A stretch of DNA of 64,000 nucleotides from contig NZ_FOAI01000005.1 of NCBI RefSeq assembly GCF_900109705.1, forward strand, positions 215,260 to 279,259, in the 5' to 3' direction. Position numbers and translations under genes: made by a program. Below are positions 56,301-63,612 of the stretch, piece by piece. Numbering within the stretch: the first letter of the stretch is position 1; each line of letters begins with the position of its first letter. The DNA comes from Roseivivax marinus (GTDB taxonomy: Bacteria > Pseudomonadota > Alphaproteobacteria > Rhodobacterales > Rhodobacteraceae). The notes below the pieces were generated by a model. It was not told the DNA's origin and ran no database searches. It saw only the letters and a list, made by a program, of their open reading frames with translations.

Positions 56301-59300
56301 GGCACAACTCGACGCACAACTCGCGGCGCTGGAAGACAGCGGCTTCGCGGCCAACAACATGGTCGAGATGCTCTATGTCGATGTCGCGCTCGACGGCACG
56401 GTGCAGGACATCTCGTCGCTCTTCGACTTCACCCAGGTCGCGGCGTTCGACCTGTCGGTGCCCGATGCGGTCAACGAGTACGGCGTTCTCGACGAGGCGC
56501 AGCTCCCGCTCGGCATCACGGCAAGCGTGATCGACACCGCGACCGACCAGCCCAAGGGCCCGGTCACCTCTCCGATCCACCTGTCCTATTCCGAGGTGCA
56601 GGAAGCCGACCTGTCGCTGTCCAAGACCGTGTCCGATCCGACACCGGTGGCGGGCGATACCGTCACGTTTACGCTCACGCTCGACAATGACGGCCCCGCC
56701 GCGGCGACCGGCGTTGTGGTCGAGGAGACGTTGCCCGCGGGCTTCGCCTTCGTGGGCGCCGCGGGCGACGGCAGCTTCGATCCGGCGACCGGGGTGTGGA
56801 CCGTGGGCACGGTCGGCACCGGCGGCTCGGCCAGTCTCGACCTCGAGGTCACCGTGCTCGACCTGGCCACGCTCGACGAGGTGACGCCGATCTACCGCGT
56901 CAACGTCGGCGGCGCGACGGTCGCGGCGGCAGACGGCTCGGCGCTCGACTGGTCGGGCGACCAGGGGACGTTCGGCGATGCTGCGAACAGCCCATACCTG
57001 GTGGCCAACAGCACCGGCACCAGTCTCTACACGGGCGATGCCAATTCGGCGCATCCCGGGGCGATCGACCTCAGCGACCCCAGCGTCCCCGCTTCGGCGC
57101 CGCTGGCGGTCTTCAACACCGAACGCTACGACGCCGGGACCGATCCCGAAATGGCGTGGCAGTTCGACGTGGCCGCGGGCACGCTGGTCGAGGTCAAGCT
57201 TCTGTTCGCCGAGCTCTTCAGCGGCATCGACGCGGTAGGTGAGCGGGTGTTCGACGTGAACATCGAGGGCGGCCTGGCCTTCGACGACGTCGATCCCTAC
57301 GCCATTGCCGGTCCCAAGGGCGCGTTCGCCCTGACCGAGCGCGTGGTGGTCGGCGACGACGGCACGCTCGACATCGAGTTCCTGCACGGATTGGAGAACC
57401 CGGCCCTCAAGGGCATCGAGATCTCCACAGTGGTCGAGGGCGACGCGACCGCCTACGACACCTTCGCCGAAGTGATCGCCTCGGACCTGCCGGATCCGGA
57501 CTCCACGCCCGACAACGGAGCTTCGGGAGAGGACGACGAGGCGACGGTCTCGGTCGCGCCTCTCACCACCGCCGATCTCGAACTGGCGATGACGGTCTCC
57601 GACGAGGCCCCGGCCTACGGCGATACCGTGACCTACACCCTGACGCTCACCCACGCGGCGGGCGTCGACGCCACCGGCGTGGCGGTGCAGGACCTTCTGC
57701 CAAATGGCGTGACATATGTCGGCGACAGCGGCGTCGGGGCCTACGACCCGGCGACCGGCCTCTGGTCCGTGGGCAGCCTGGCGCGCGGTGCGACCGCGAC
57801 GCTGGACATCACCACAACGGTCAACGGACCCATCGTCCCGCAGGTCGAAACGGTACTCTACCGCGTGAACGCCGGTGGTGCCGAGCTCGCGGCGACCGAC
57901 GGCGGACCGGCCTGGAGTGCCGATACCGCCGCGACCAACAGCCCCTACCTTGCCGTTCCCGGCAGCAACAACGTCTCCAGCTTCGTGGCGGTCGATCCCG
58001 GCGCCACGGTGCCCGGCTCGGTGCCCGGCGCGATCTTCGACACAGAGCGCTGGGATGCCGCGACCGATCCCGAGATGGCATGGGCCTTCGACGTCGGAAG
58101 CCCCGGCACCTACGGCGTGCGGCTCTTCATGGGCAACGGCTTCACTGGCACCAGCGATGTCGGCGCGCGGGTGTTCGACGTGGCGGTCGAGGGGACCGTG
58201 CTGCCCGAGCTCGACAACATCGATCTCTCGGCGCAGTTCGGCCACGAGGTCGGTGGCATGATCGAGGTGCAGGTCGAGGTCACCGACGGGACGCTCGACC
58301 TCACGTTCCTGCACGACCTGGTCGATGGGATGGAGAACCCGCTGCTGAACGGCATCGAGGTCTACTCGATCGAGGACGGCGCGCCGGTTCCGGCGGACTA
58401 CGCCAACTACGCGCAAATCCTGACGGCCGATCAGGAGGATCCGGACTCCGTGCCGGGCGATGCCTCGGTGGGGGATGATGACGACGCGACCGTGGTGCTT
58501 GATGCCTCGGCGACAGGCTCCAACGTCGCCACCGTGGTCGCGGTCAGCGATGCCGCCGAGCCCGGCACGGACGGCCAGTTCGCCGTGCAGCTCGAGGCCG
58601 CGGTGACCGAGGCCACGACCATCGCGTATACCATCGGCGGCAGCGCGACCAACGGCGCCGACTACGCGGCCCTCGGCGGCACAGTCGTCGTCGCGGCGGG
58701 CGCGGACAGCGCGGTCATCGACATCTCGGTGATCGACGACACCGTGTTCGAGGGCGACGAAACCGTCGAGATCACCCTGACCGGCGTCTCTGCGGGGGAC
58801 GCCAACGTGATCATCGATCCCGATGCGAAGGCGGCCATTCTGCTCGGGGACGACGATCCCGAGGAGCTGGTCGGCGGGCAGCTTGGCGTGCAGGTCACGC
58901 CGGGAACGGGGCTCGACGCCTCCACATTCGGCTCGGGCAGCTTCATTCTGACCAACGAAAGCCTTGCCGGCAGCGGCATCCAGGTCGCGCAGGTGTCCTT
59001 CGACCTCTCGACGGCGCTGCTGCCCGACATGGTGTTCGACCCCACCGGCGCGGGCGGCGACGCCACGGCCTCTCCGTTCACGCCGAATTCCGGCGCGGCG
59101 GCGACCGGCCTGGTGCAGCCGGCCGATCCGAGCTCTGATCCGTTCTCGCAGGCGCGGAACGGCGGCTTCGACGTGCTGACCATCGACTTCACCGACTTCG
59201 ACCCCGGTGAGCAGTTCACCTTCACCACCGACATCGACCCGAACTCGATCCAGGGCGTGCCGGGCGCCGGCAATGCGGGCTCGGTTTCGGGCTACGAGCT

Positions 59301-62300
59301 GATCGGCTCCACCGTGACCGTCACCTTCACCGACGGCACCACGCAGGAGGTGTCGCTGGGCAGCCTCGTCCACGAGGGCGCGGCGACAGCCGCCGCCGGC
59401 GACGGTGGCTCGCTCGGCGGCTCGCTGGCCCGGATCCGCACCGACGACACCGCTCCGGCGCCGACGCTGGCTCTGGTGGCCGGCGGGGCGGACCTGGTGG
59501 CGACGCTGCCCGGCGTGCAGGCGGACGTAAACTCGACCGACTTCCTGGTGGAGGTCACGGGGCCTGCCAATTCGACTGTCGATATTCTGCAGATGGACAG
59601 CCGTCTCTTCATCGCGAGCGGCGCGCCGGCCTTCGGCGTCAGCCCCGCGGAGCTGCCCTTCTACGCCAACGAGGCGATGGCCGGCCAGGTTGTCGCAACG
59701 GTCCAGCTGGATGCCGCCGGAACCGCACAGGTGCCGTTCTCGCTGCTGACCTCCGACGGTGGCACGGGACCGGACGGCGGGGTCAACGGCTTCGTGGCCG
59801 TTGTCCAGGATGCCGCGGGTTCCGGCGCGATCGGCCTGACCAGCGCGCCGCTGGTGGTGAAGCTTGGCGCCCCGCTGGTCTACGACGCCCCCGGCGTGAT
59901 GACCTTCGACGGCACCAACGCGGGCGTGCAAGAGTTGCCGCACGATCCGGCCTGGCAGGTCGCGCAGGGCACGGTGGCCTTCTCGTTCACCGCATCGGAC
60001 ACGAGCGGCGCGCAGGGTCTCTTCGGCAAGGACGCGTCGTTCTTCGGCGGCGGCGGCCACACCACGATCTACCTCAACGGTTCCACGCTGATCGCCCGTT
60101 TCCAGGACGACAGCACCTCGGCGGAACTCAGCTTCGGGGGCATCTCCGCAGGCGAGGAATACGAGATCGCCGCGACCTTCGGACCGGACGGCGTGGCCCT
60201 CTGGGTGGACGGCAACCTCGTGGACTCCGATGATCTTGCAGTCAGCTGGGCCGGAAACGAGGAATACGTCCAGTGGGGCGGCCGCGGCTGGGGCAGCAGC
60301 ACCGGCTCGCCGGGTTTCGATGCGCCGTTCGAGGGCACGATCTCGGACAAGCAGATCTACGCCCAGGTCCTCACCGCGTCGCAGATCGCCGGGCTGGCCT
60401 CGTCCTCGAGCGGCTCGAACAACGCGCCGGTGCCGGGTGACGACACCATCCTCGTGGACGAGGACGGCAAGGTGAACTTCGCGCCGCTCACGAACGACAC
60501 CGATCCGGACGGCGACGCCCTGGTGGTCGCCGGCATCGCCACCGCGCCCGGCAAGGGCGAGGCGGTCATCGAGGCCGATGGCACCGTGACCTACACGCCA
60601 AACCCCGATGCCAACGGATCCGACAGCTTCGAGCTCCTGATCTCGGACGGCGTCGACACCGTGACTTCGACGGTCTTTGTCGAGATCACCCCGGTGGATG
60701 ACGACCCGGTCGCGGTGGACGACACCGGGACCACGGTGACGGGCAATGCTGTCAATATCGATGTCATCGCCAACGACATCGAACTCGACGGCGACGCGCT
60801 GGTGGTCACGGGTGTCAGCGGCGGCGCCGCCGGCAGCACCGTGACGATCAACGGCGACGGAACGGTGACCTACACCCCGGCGTCGGGTTTCGTCGGCGAG
60901 GACAAGTTCACCTACACCGTCTCGGATGCGGGCGGGGTCGTGACCTCGACCGCCACCGTGACCGTCACAGTCCTCGATGAGCCGAACGTGCCGCCCGTGG
61001 CGGTCGCCGACGCCATCACCGTGGACGAGGACGGCAGCGTGACCTTCCAGCCCGGTGCCAACGACACCGATGCCAACGGCGACACCGTGACGGCCTTCGC
61101 CATCGCCGTCTCGCCTGCCAACGGCAGCGCGTCGGTCGGCGCGGACGGCTCGGTCACCTACACGCCGGACGCCGACTTCAACGGCGACGACAGCTTCGAG
61201 GTGCAGGTCACCGACGGCAACGGCGGCTTCGACACCGCCACGGTGTCGGTCACGGTCACGCCGGTGAACGACGCGCCGGTGGCGGTCGATGACAGCGCCA
61301 CGGTCCAGGCCGACAGTGCGATCATCATCGACCTGCTCGGCAACGACGTGGACATCGACGGCGACGTGCTGACGCTGGCGGGCCTGACCGCCACCGCGAA
61401 CGGCGGGAACATCGTGGACAACGGCAACGGGACCGTGACCTACACGCCCGCGGCCGGGCAGACGGAGGACAGCTTCGACTACACCGTGACGGACGGAGAG
61501 TTCTCCGACACCGCGACGGTCAGCATCGACATAACGTCCTTCCCGACACCGGTGGTGGACCTGCCGAACGCCGTGAGCTTCGACGGCAGCAGCGGCTCGG
61601 TGATCGAACAGCCGCACGACGCGCTCTACTCGGTGCCGCAGGCGACGCTGAACTTCTCGTTCACGGCGGCCGACACCAGCGGAGCGCAGGGCCTCTTCTC
61701 GAAGGATGCCTCGGGCTTCGGCGGCGGCGGCAACCACCTCGTCATCTACCTCAACGGCTCCACCCTCGTGGCCCGCTACCAGGACGGCGGCGCCAGCGCC
61801 ACGTTCCAGGTGCCGGGGATCGTCGCGGGGCAGACCTACGACGTGGCCGCGGTGTTCGGCGCAGGCGGCGCGAGCGAGCTCTACATCGACGGAGAACTCG
61901 TGGCGTCGAGCCCGCTGCAGATGGACTGGACCCAGAATATCGAGTGGATCCAGTGGGGTGGTCGCGGATGGGGCAGCTCGAGCGGCTCTTCCGGCTTCGA
62001 CGCGCCGTTCGAGGGCACGATCTCGGACCGTCAGTTCTACGACACGCGCCTCGATGCGGGCCAGGTCGCGGAGCTGCACGCCGACGGGCCGCTCAACTCG
62101 CCCCCGGTCGCAGTGGACGACATCGTCTCGGTGGACGAGGACAGCTCGGTCACTTTCGACGCAGCGGCCAACGACACCGACCTCGATGGAGACACCGTCA
62201 CCATCGACTCGATCGGCAGCGGGCCCGCCAACGGCAGCGCGACGATCGAGGCGGACGGGCAGGTGACCTACACGCCCGACGCGGACTTCTTCGGGACGGA

Positions 62301-63222
62301 CACGTTCGAACTGGTGGTGAGCGACAGCAACGGCGGCACCGATACCTCGGAAGTCACCGTCACGGTAAACGGCCTCGAGGACGACCCGGAGGCGGTGAAC
62401 GACGTGGCGGAGACGATCACGGACGCGCCGGTGATCATCGACGTGCTCGCGAACGACAGCGACGCCGACGGCGACCTGCTCATGGTCACCGAAACCACGA
62501 CACCGGTTTCCGGCTCGGCCGAGGTCAACGGCGACGGCACGGTGACCTACACGCCCGACGCCGGGTTCGTAGGCACCGACAGCTTCGACTACACGTTGTC
62601 GGATGGCGACGGTCCCACCGCCACGGCGACGGTCACCGTCGAGGTCTCCGAGCCGTCCTCGCTGCCGACGCCGGTCTTTGAGGTCGGCGGTGTCACCGGC
62701 TTCAACGGCTCGTCGGGATCGGTCATCAACGTCGCGCCGACCCCGGATCTCGAGATCGCCGAGGGCACGATCGCCTTCTCGTTCATCGACGACAATCCGT
62801 CGGCGCGCCAGGGCCTCGTGGTCAAGGACGCCAGCGGATTCGCCGGCGGCGGCAACCACTTCGCCGCCTATATCGAGAGCGGTGACCTCAAGGTCCGTTT
62901 CCAGGACGGTGCGAACAGCGAGACCTTCGTCTTCGACATCACGGCGAACCAGGAATACGAGGTCGCGGCGGTGTTCGACGGGGACGGCGTGGAGCTCTGG
63001 ATCGACGGCGTGCTGGCCGACTCCGCCCCGGGGTTCGTCATGGACTGGACCGGCAACGGCGAGTACCTGCAGGTCGGTGGCCTCGGCTGGGGCAGCGCCA
63101 CGGGCGGATCGAACTTCACTAACCCGTTCTCGGGCCAGATGGCCGACGTCGCGATCTTCGACGCGGCGCTCGAAGAGGAACAGATCGGCCTTCTGGCGGC
63201 GGACTCGTCCTTCGATATCTGA
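50356..63222 (+). CDS. Giant mosaic lectin/adhesin-like protein (4,288 residues)
   Basis: Probable surface or secreted protein of malectin, LamG, Calx-beta, DUF11 and cadherin-like (tandem-95) modules. Approximate order: residues 1-660 a beta-propeller-like domain with Ca-type DxDxDG loops (DTDGDGRVD near 571, DKDGDGIDD near 612); 665-955 a ConA-like region; malectin 961-1127; Calx-beta 1132-1259; malectin 1265-1440; Calx-beta 1446-1555; malectin 1558-1720; unnamed domain 1726-2078; DUF11 split by malectin 2083-2402; DUF11 split by malectin 2406-2718; Calx-beta 2719-2835; unnamed domain 2837-3172; LamG 3174-3350; four tandem-95 repeats 3356-3730; LamG 3732-3912; two tandem-95 repeats 3916-4100; LamG 4103-4288. 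There is no N-terminal signal peptide and no C-terminal RTX repeats; type I secretion is likely but unproven. The ATG at 50356 follows GGGGGGATT. Confidence 0.9.
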   Translation: MAFTNSSITFGASGLVGESSNNPTAIDTSKTGQPFVYVAQQDGTVYRYEVDRAVDGFGALTTDFTVVNTLAIGVIPGSTQNYNDDGTSNSTNQRQVTGMTVSADADGNDVLYVSSSDWRIAVGNDTGLDTNSGQVHRIVVASADYAAANAGVEPGDILSNVAIIRGLPRSEENHATNGLDLGIDPVSGDTYLYVAQGGNTNKGAPGNNFSGTVDFALSGTILKFNLTELESFDVRTDGNGEQFVLDLPTLNDPTRTDVDLLDLGLSQAQIDANPNFSLDDNGSGPDWAGGNNGLNMAKITERVLVSQGGELVFVDNPMTVFAPGFRNQYDVLVTEAGNVFTWDNGPNGGWGGQPLSFSDGQIVDDWTSELATNEFNEGGSDGFGDQLHYVGGIGDAYGTYGGDANPIRASKEALAAAFNPDGTYKGATPSDPIVVDGAQIFTDEAQARTYLANILIIYEEQGSGVWNDVTGTTGLPADLFDVVSGYDWFHPGSSLNDPTAFFDGLSVMDGTAYSPESQLLDNNNDGSLKTVNASTNGLAEYTASFFGGALDGAVIAASFNGNLYFEKPIDTDGDGRVDAVDSLGTIGGFGSQPLSVTTLGDAGFSPDVLIDKDGDGIDDFAGLVIAATYGADNVTFFVPGGQPADPSTDLDLDGLNNIVDSHVGDPTEGLGVRVGADETQLWDFELNNPATTPAGAVPDGNSIAGDIGVNAVWRNGVDPQVAEPGEPALYNGGVWNLGGASTIVSIDAANTGSAEDTANDQGDVLGLGFAVEQNVGAVSIVTTGKNIFSYSLNENQTWDGGEKYGLVVGPGDQSTFVQAAVAVVNDGGSVRYGIELLVEEDDQNSSVFLEIPGIEAPVRLGDGDPDMQVALDLDLTPGASTATARARYVDNGVFTDWAETTAIAIPADVAAAVRGTYQNAGKTTGAFVGLLSTAAAGDDSFGADWDSVEITGAPLSYAEGEVLYRWNAGNVDVAAIDGGPAWLQSSATLVGSSAPSTQNAADNGLDGSVDPATTPTGLYTNELYGNDEANPFGLEFGNGTLADGLYAVRLFMGNGFDGTSAPGARVFDVSVEGALFLDDLDLSATLGHKVGGMFEWVGVVDDGTVDIDFTHVVENPLINAVEIVALEPLGTGPALSILSAAALEGDAGSGDVLVTVQTSRTVPVDETVAFTYAVRPVAGGATPAVDYTVPGATFDPGTGVYTGSGSIAGGSADFTIPVAILGDTDIEGNEAFEIEITSVSGADAYIGTGTATVTILDDDGALPGEVLYRVNAGGAEVAASDGGPAWSEDQSAANANGTAATGTPSPYLDLTAPSEDVTFGSAFTGTNGTDAPDAVFDTERYSTLANPDNMSWAFDVVNGDYIVNLYFAEIWTGAQDPGVRVFDVNVEGALALDDFDITGAFGWNTAGVQQVATTVSDGTLNVDFLQGVQNPKLSAIEIVSADPAPDSTVSVGAPSPASVVEDGDTGTTTLVFPVTFDVTPNGYVEVGYEIDVNGAISTGTLALGVTDGQIVVDVPNDDQANGPETVTVKLTGIVSGDTFAGIGNATATGTVTEDDNAGGEIVAAINAGGPALTQDGIDFSADQYFDGGQAFTDGAGGNGEQPAFDGTIYETERYGGGTAPAFSYAIPVAPGSYSIELYFAEIYQTDPGQRVFDVIVEGQIVLDDYDILAENGGDINAPVVLTLPDTVSPDSFGDPAALDISVTASVDNAKVSGIVVRTADGTPTVGAATLTVNDGATNIEQSNFGNGSFQIQNVGDKAIAWIELDVTDAILPDAVFDPFGLAGDDVGKIVTLNGGTDGGTGLIVPSGGFGAGAEGITYLGTGGIAGFERLRLEFDDFTPGKSISFGVDMDPNSIAGSDKGTLDSGASLAGAGLWDVGGIGGAELSGSTFTVGYTDGSTSTGQLQGQGADAQMGAEALSTQAAGALDVTLTANGLGAGDVGTYTDGGPQILIQGPAGETARVLVGKGFIVPFTNEFADSDPYKAQLDAQLAALEDSGFAANNMVEMLYVDVALDGTVQDISSLFDFTQVAAFDLSVPDAVNEYGVLDEAQLPLGITASVIDTATDQPKGPVTSPIHLSYSEVQEADLSLSKTVSDPTPVAGDTVTFTLTLDNDGPAAATGVVVEETLPAGFAFVGAAGDGSFDPATGVWTVGTVGTGGSASLDLEVTVLDLATLDEVTPIYRVNVGGATVAAADGSALDWSGDQGTFGDAANSPYLVANSTGTSLYTGDANSAHPGAIDLSDPSVPASAPLAVFNTERYDAGTDPEMAWQFDVAAGTLVEVKLLFAELFSGIDAVGERVFDVNIEGGLAFDDVDPYAIAGPKGAFALTERVVVGDDGTLDIEFLHGLENPALKGIEISTVVEGDATAYDTFAEVIASDLPDPDSTPDNGASGEDDEATVSVAPLTTADLELAMTVSDEAPAYGDTVTYTLTLTHAAGVDATGVAVQDLLPNGVTYVGDSGVGAYDPATGLWSVGSLARGATATLDITTTVNGPIVPQVETVLYRVNAGGAELAATDGGPAWSADTAATNSPYLAVPGSNNVSSFVAVDPGATVPGSVPGAIFDTERWDAATDPEMAWAFDVGSPGTYGVRLFMGNGFTGTSDVGARVFDVAVEGTVLPELDNIDLSAQFGHEVGGMIEVQVEVTDGTLDLTFLHDLVDGMENPLLNGIEVYSIEDGAPVPADYANYAQILTADQEDPDSVPGDASVGDDDDATVVLDASATGSNVATVVAVSDAAEPGTDGQFAVQLEAAVTEATTIAYTIGGSATNGADYAALGGTVVVAAGADSAVIDISVIDDTVFEGDETVEITLTGVSAGDANVIIDPDAKAAILLGDDDPEELVGGQLGVQVTPGTGLDASTFGSGSFILTNESLAGSGIQVAQVSFDLSTALLPDMVFDPTGAGGDATASPFTPNSGAAATGLVQPADPSSDPFSQARNGGFDVLTIDFTDFDPGEQFTFTTDIDPNSIQGVPGAGNAGSVSGYELIGSTVTVTFTDGTTQEVSLGSLVHEGAATAAAGDGGSLGGSLARIRTDDTAPAPTLALVAGGADLVATLPGVQADVNSTDFLVEVTGPANSTVDILQMDSRLFIASGAPAFGVSPAELPFYANEAMAGQVVATVQLDAAGTAQVPFSLLTSDGGTGPDGGVNGFVAVVQDAAGSGAIGLTSAPLVVKLGAPLVYDAPGVMTFDGTNAGVQELPHDPAWQVAQGTVAFSFTASDTSGAQGLFGKDASFFGGGGHTTIYLNGSTLIARFQDDSTSAELSFGGISAGEEYEIAATFGPDGVALWVDGNLVDSDDLAVSWAGNEEYVQWGGRGWGSSTGSPGFDAPFEGTISDKQIYAQVLTASQIAGLASSSSGSNNAPVPGDDTILVDEDGKVNFAPLTNDTDPDGDALVVAGIATAPGKGEAVIEADGTVTYTPNPDANGSDSFELLISDGVDTVTSTVFVEITPVDDDPVAVDDTGTTVTGNAVNIDVIANDIELDGDALVVTGVSGGAAGSTVTINGDGTVTYTPASGFVGEDKFTYTVSDAGGVVTSTATVTVTVLDEPNVPPVAVADAITVDEDGSVTFQPGANDTDANGDTVTAFAIAVSPANGSASVGADGSVTYTPDADFNGDDSFEVQVTDGNGGFDTATVSVTVTPVNDAPVAVDDSATVQADSAIIIDLLGNDVDIDGDVLTLAGLTATANGGNIVDNGNGTVTYTPAAGQTEDSFDYTVTDGEFSDTATVSIDITSFPTPVVDLPNAVSFDGSSGSVIEQPHDALYSVPQATLNFSFTAADTSGAQGLFSKDASGFGGGGNHLVIYLNGSTLVARYQDGGASATFQVPGIVAGQTYDVAAVFGAGGASELYIDGELVASSPLQMDWTQNIEWIQWGGRGWGSSSGSSGFDAPFEGTISDRQFYDTRLDAGQVAELHADGPLNSPPVAVDDIVSVDEDSSVTFDAAANDTDLDGDTVTIDSIGSGPANGSATIEADGQVTYTPDADFFGTDTFELVVSDSNGGTDTSEVTVTVNGLEDDPEAVNDVAETITDAPVIIDVLANDSDADGDLLMVTETTTPVSGSAEVNGDGTVTYTPDAGFVGTDSFDYTLSDGDGPTATATVTVEVSEPSSLPTPVFEVGGVTGFNGSSGSVINVAPTPDLEIAEGTIAFSFIDDNPSARQGLVVKDASGFAGGGNHFAAYIESGDLKVRFQDGANSETFVFDITANQEYEVAAVFDGDGVELWIDGVLADSAPGFVMDWTGNGEYLQVGGLGWGSATGGSNFTNPFSGQMADVAIFDAALEEEQIGLLAADSSFDI
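53236..58380 (+). repeat. Five malectin-like domains in the giant gene
   Basis: Copies at 53236-53738, 54148-54678, 55027-55515, 56881-57432 and 57844-58380. Most begin V-L-Y-R-x-N-A-G-G and DGGPAW, and contain RVFDVxVEG and a closing NPxxxxIEI segment. The copies at 53497-53523 and 58117-58143 share 27 identical bases, which points to recent internal duplication or conversion. Confidence 0.8.
55531..59870 (+). repeat. Duplicated unnamed domain (copies 55531-56590 and 58864-59870)
   Basis: The two copies share FGxGSF at the start, AxLPDxVFDPxGxxGD, DFxPGxxxxFxxDxDPNSI and GSTxTVxxTDGxT. Each is about 340 residues. I do not recognise a named family for it. Confidence 0.7.
59875..63222 (+). 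repeat. Three LamG-like domains separated by tandem-95 repeats
   Basis: LamG copies at 59875-60400, 61549-62090 and 62665-63222 contain FDG, SGAQGLFxKDAS, YLNGSTL, WGGRGWGSS and the FxAPFEGTISD loop (altered in copy 3). Tandem-95 repeats lie at 60421, 60706, 60991, 61276, 62101 and 62386, each with NDTDxDGDxxxV and VTYTPxxxFxGxDSF. The segments 60322-60348 and 62002-62028 are identical over 27 bases. Confidence 0.85.
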
Positions 63223-63276
63223 GCGGGCAGGTCCCGGGCGCGCTCCGGGGCCGTGTGCCACCCAACGGCAAGATAT

Positions 63277-63314
63277 GGCGCCTCCGGTCCCCCGGGACCG
63301 GGGGCGCCTCTTTT
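63277..63314 (+). terminator. Terminator of the giant gene
   Basis: A GC-rich hairpin GGCGCCTCCGGTCC/GGGACCGGGGGCGCC, with one interruption, is followed by TCTTTT, about 55 bases after the stop. Confidence 0.75.
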
Positions 63315-63453
63315 GAGGGCGCCCCATGACGTGGGCAGGTCATGAGGCCCCGGGGGAAAGTTATGGCGCCCGGACGCGGATGACGTCTGCGACCTGCGTG
63401 CCTTTCGCCTGCTGCTGACTGACCACTTCTGTATCTCAGGTTCGCTATTCTGT

Positions 63454-63489
63454 CCCCGTCACCAACCTCGGCCAAGGTTGGTGACGGGG
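63454..63489 (+). other. Perfect 15-bp hairpin in IS110 leader (candidate bridge-RNA element)
   Basis: CCCCGTCACCAACCT pairs with AGGTTGGTGACGGGG around a 6-base loop (CGGCCA), 124 bases before the transposase ATG. There is no T run. IS110 elements encode a structured bridge RNA in a non-coding end; the match here is by position and structure only. Confidence 0.45.
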
Positions 63490-63612
63490 CGGTGTTTGGC
63501 GTCTGAGCCTTGTGGCCTGACCACGTCTGCTAGCGAGCCAGCACCGTCTCTCTTTCATCGTCTCGAACAGTTGGAAGCGGCCATCAGGACCGCGGAGCAG
63601 AAGGAAGAGAGC

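Larger units (their letters stand above)
63223..63612. other. Gap between giant gene and IS110 element, containing its non-coding leader
   Basis: About 390 bases. The first 90 hold the giant gene's terminator. A 6-bp inverted repeat CATGAC/GTCATG lies at 63325-63344, and a perfect 15-bp hairpin at 63454-63489. The left end of the IS element cannot be fixed by eye. Confidence 0.6.

Noticed and set aside
50666..63316. CRISPR array or short tandem DNA repeat in the giant gene
   Set aside because: The repetition is at protein-domain level with diverged DNA; there are no evenly spaced identical repeats with spacers.
50326..63327. A 4,333-codon open frame on the minus strand opposite the giant gene
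   Set aside because: Its codons are exact mirror images of the giant gene's codons, its product is rich in Arg, His, Val, Asp and Gly without recognisable domains, and the plus-strand frame contains well-formed malectin, LamG and cadherin-like repeats. It is explained by absence of TTA, CTA and TCA codons.
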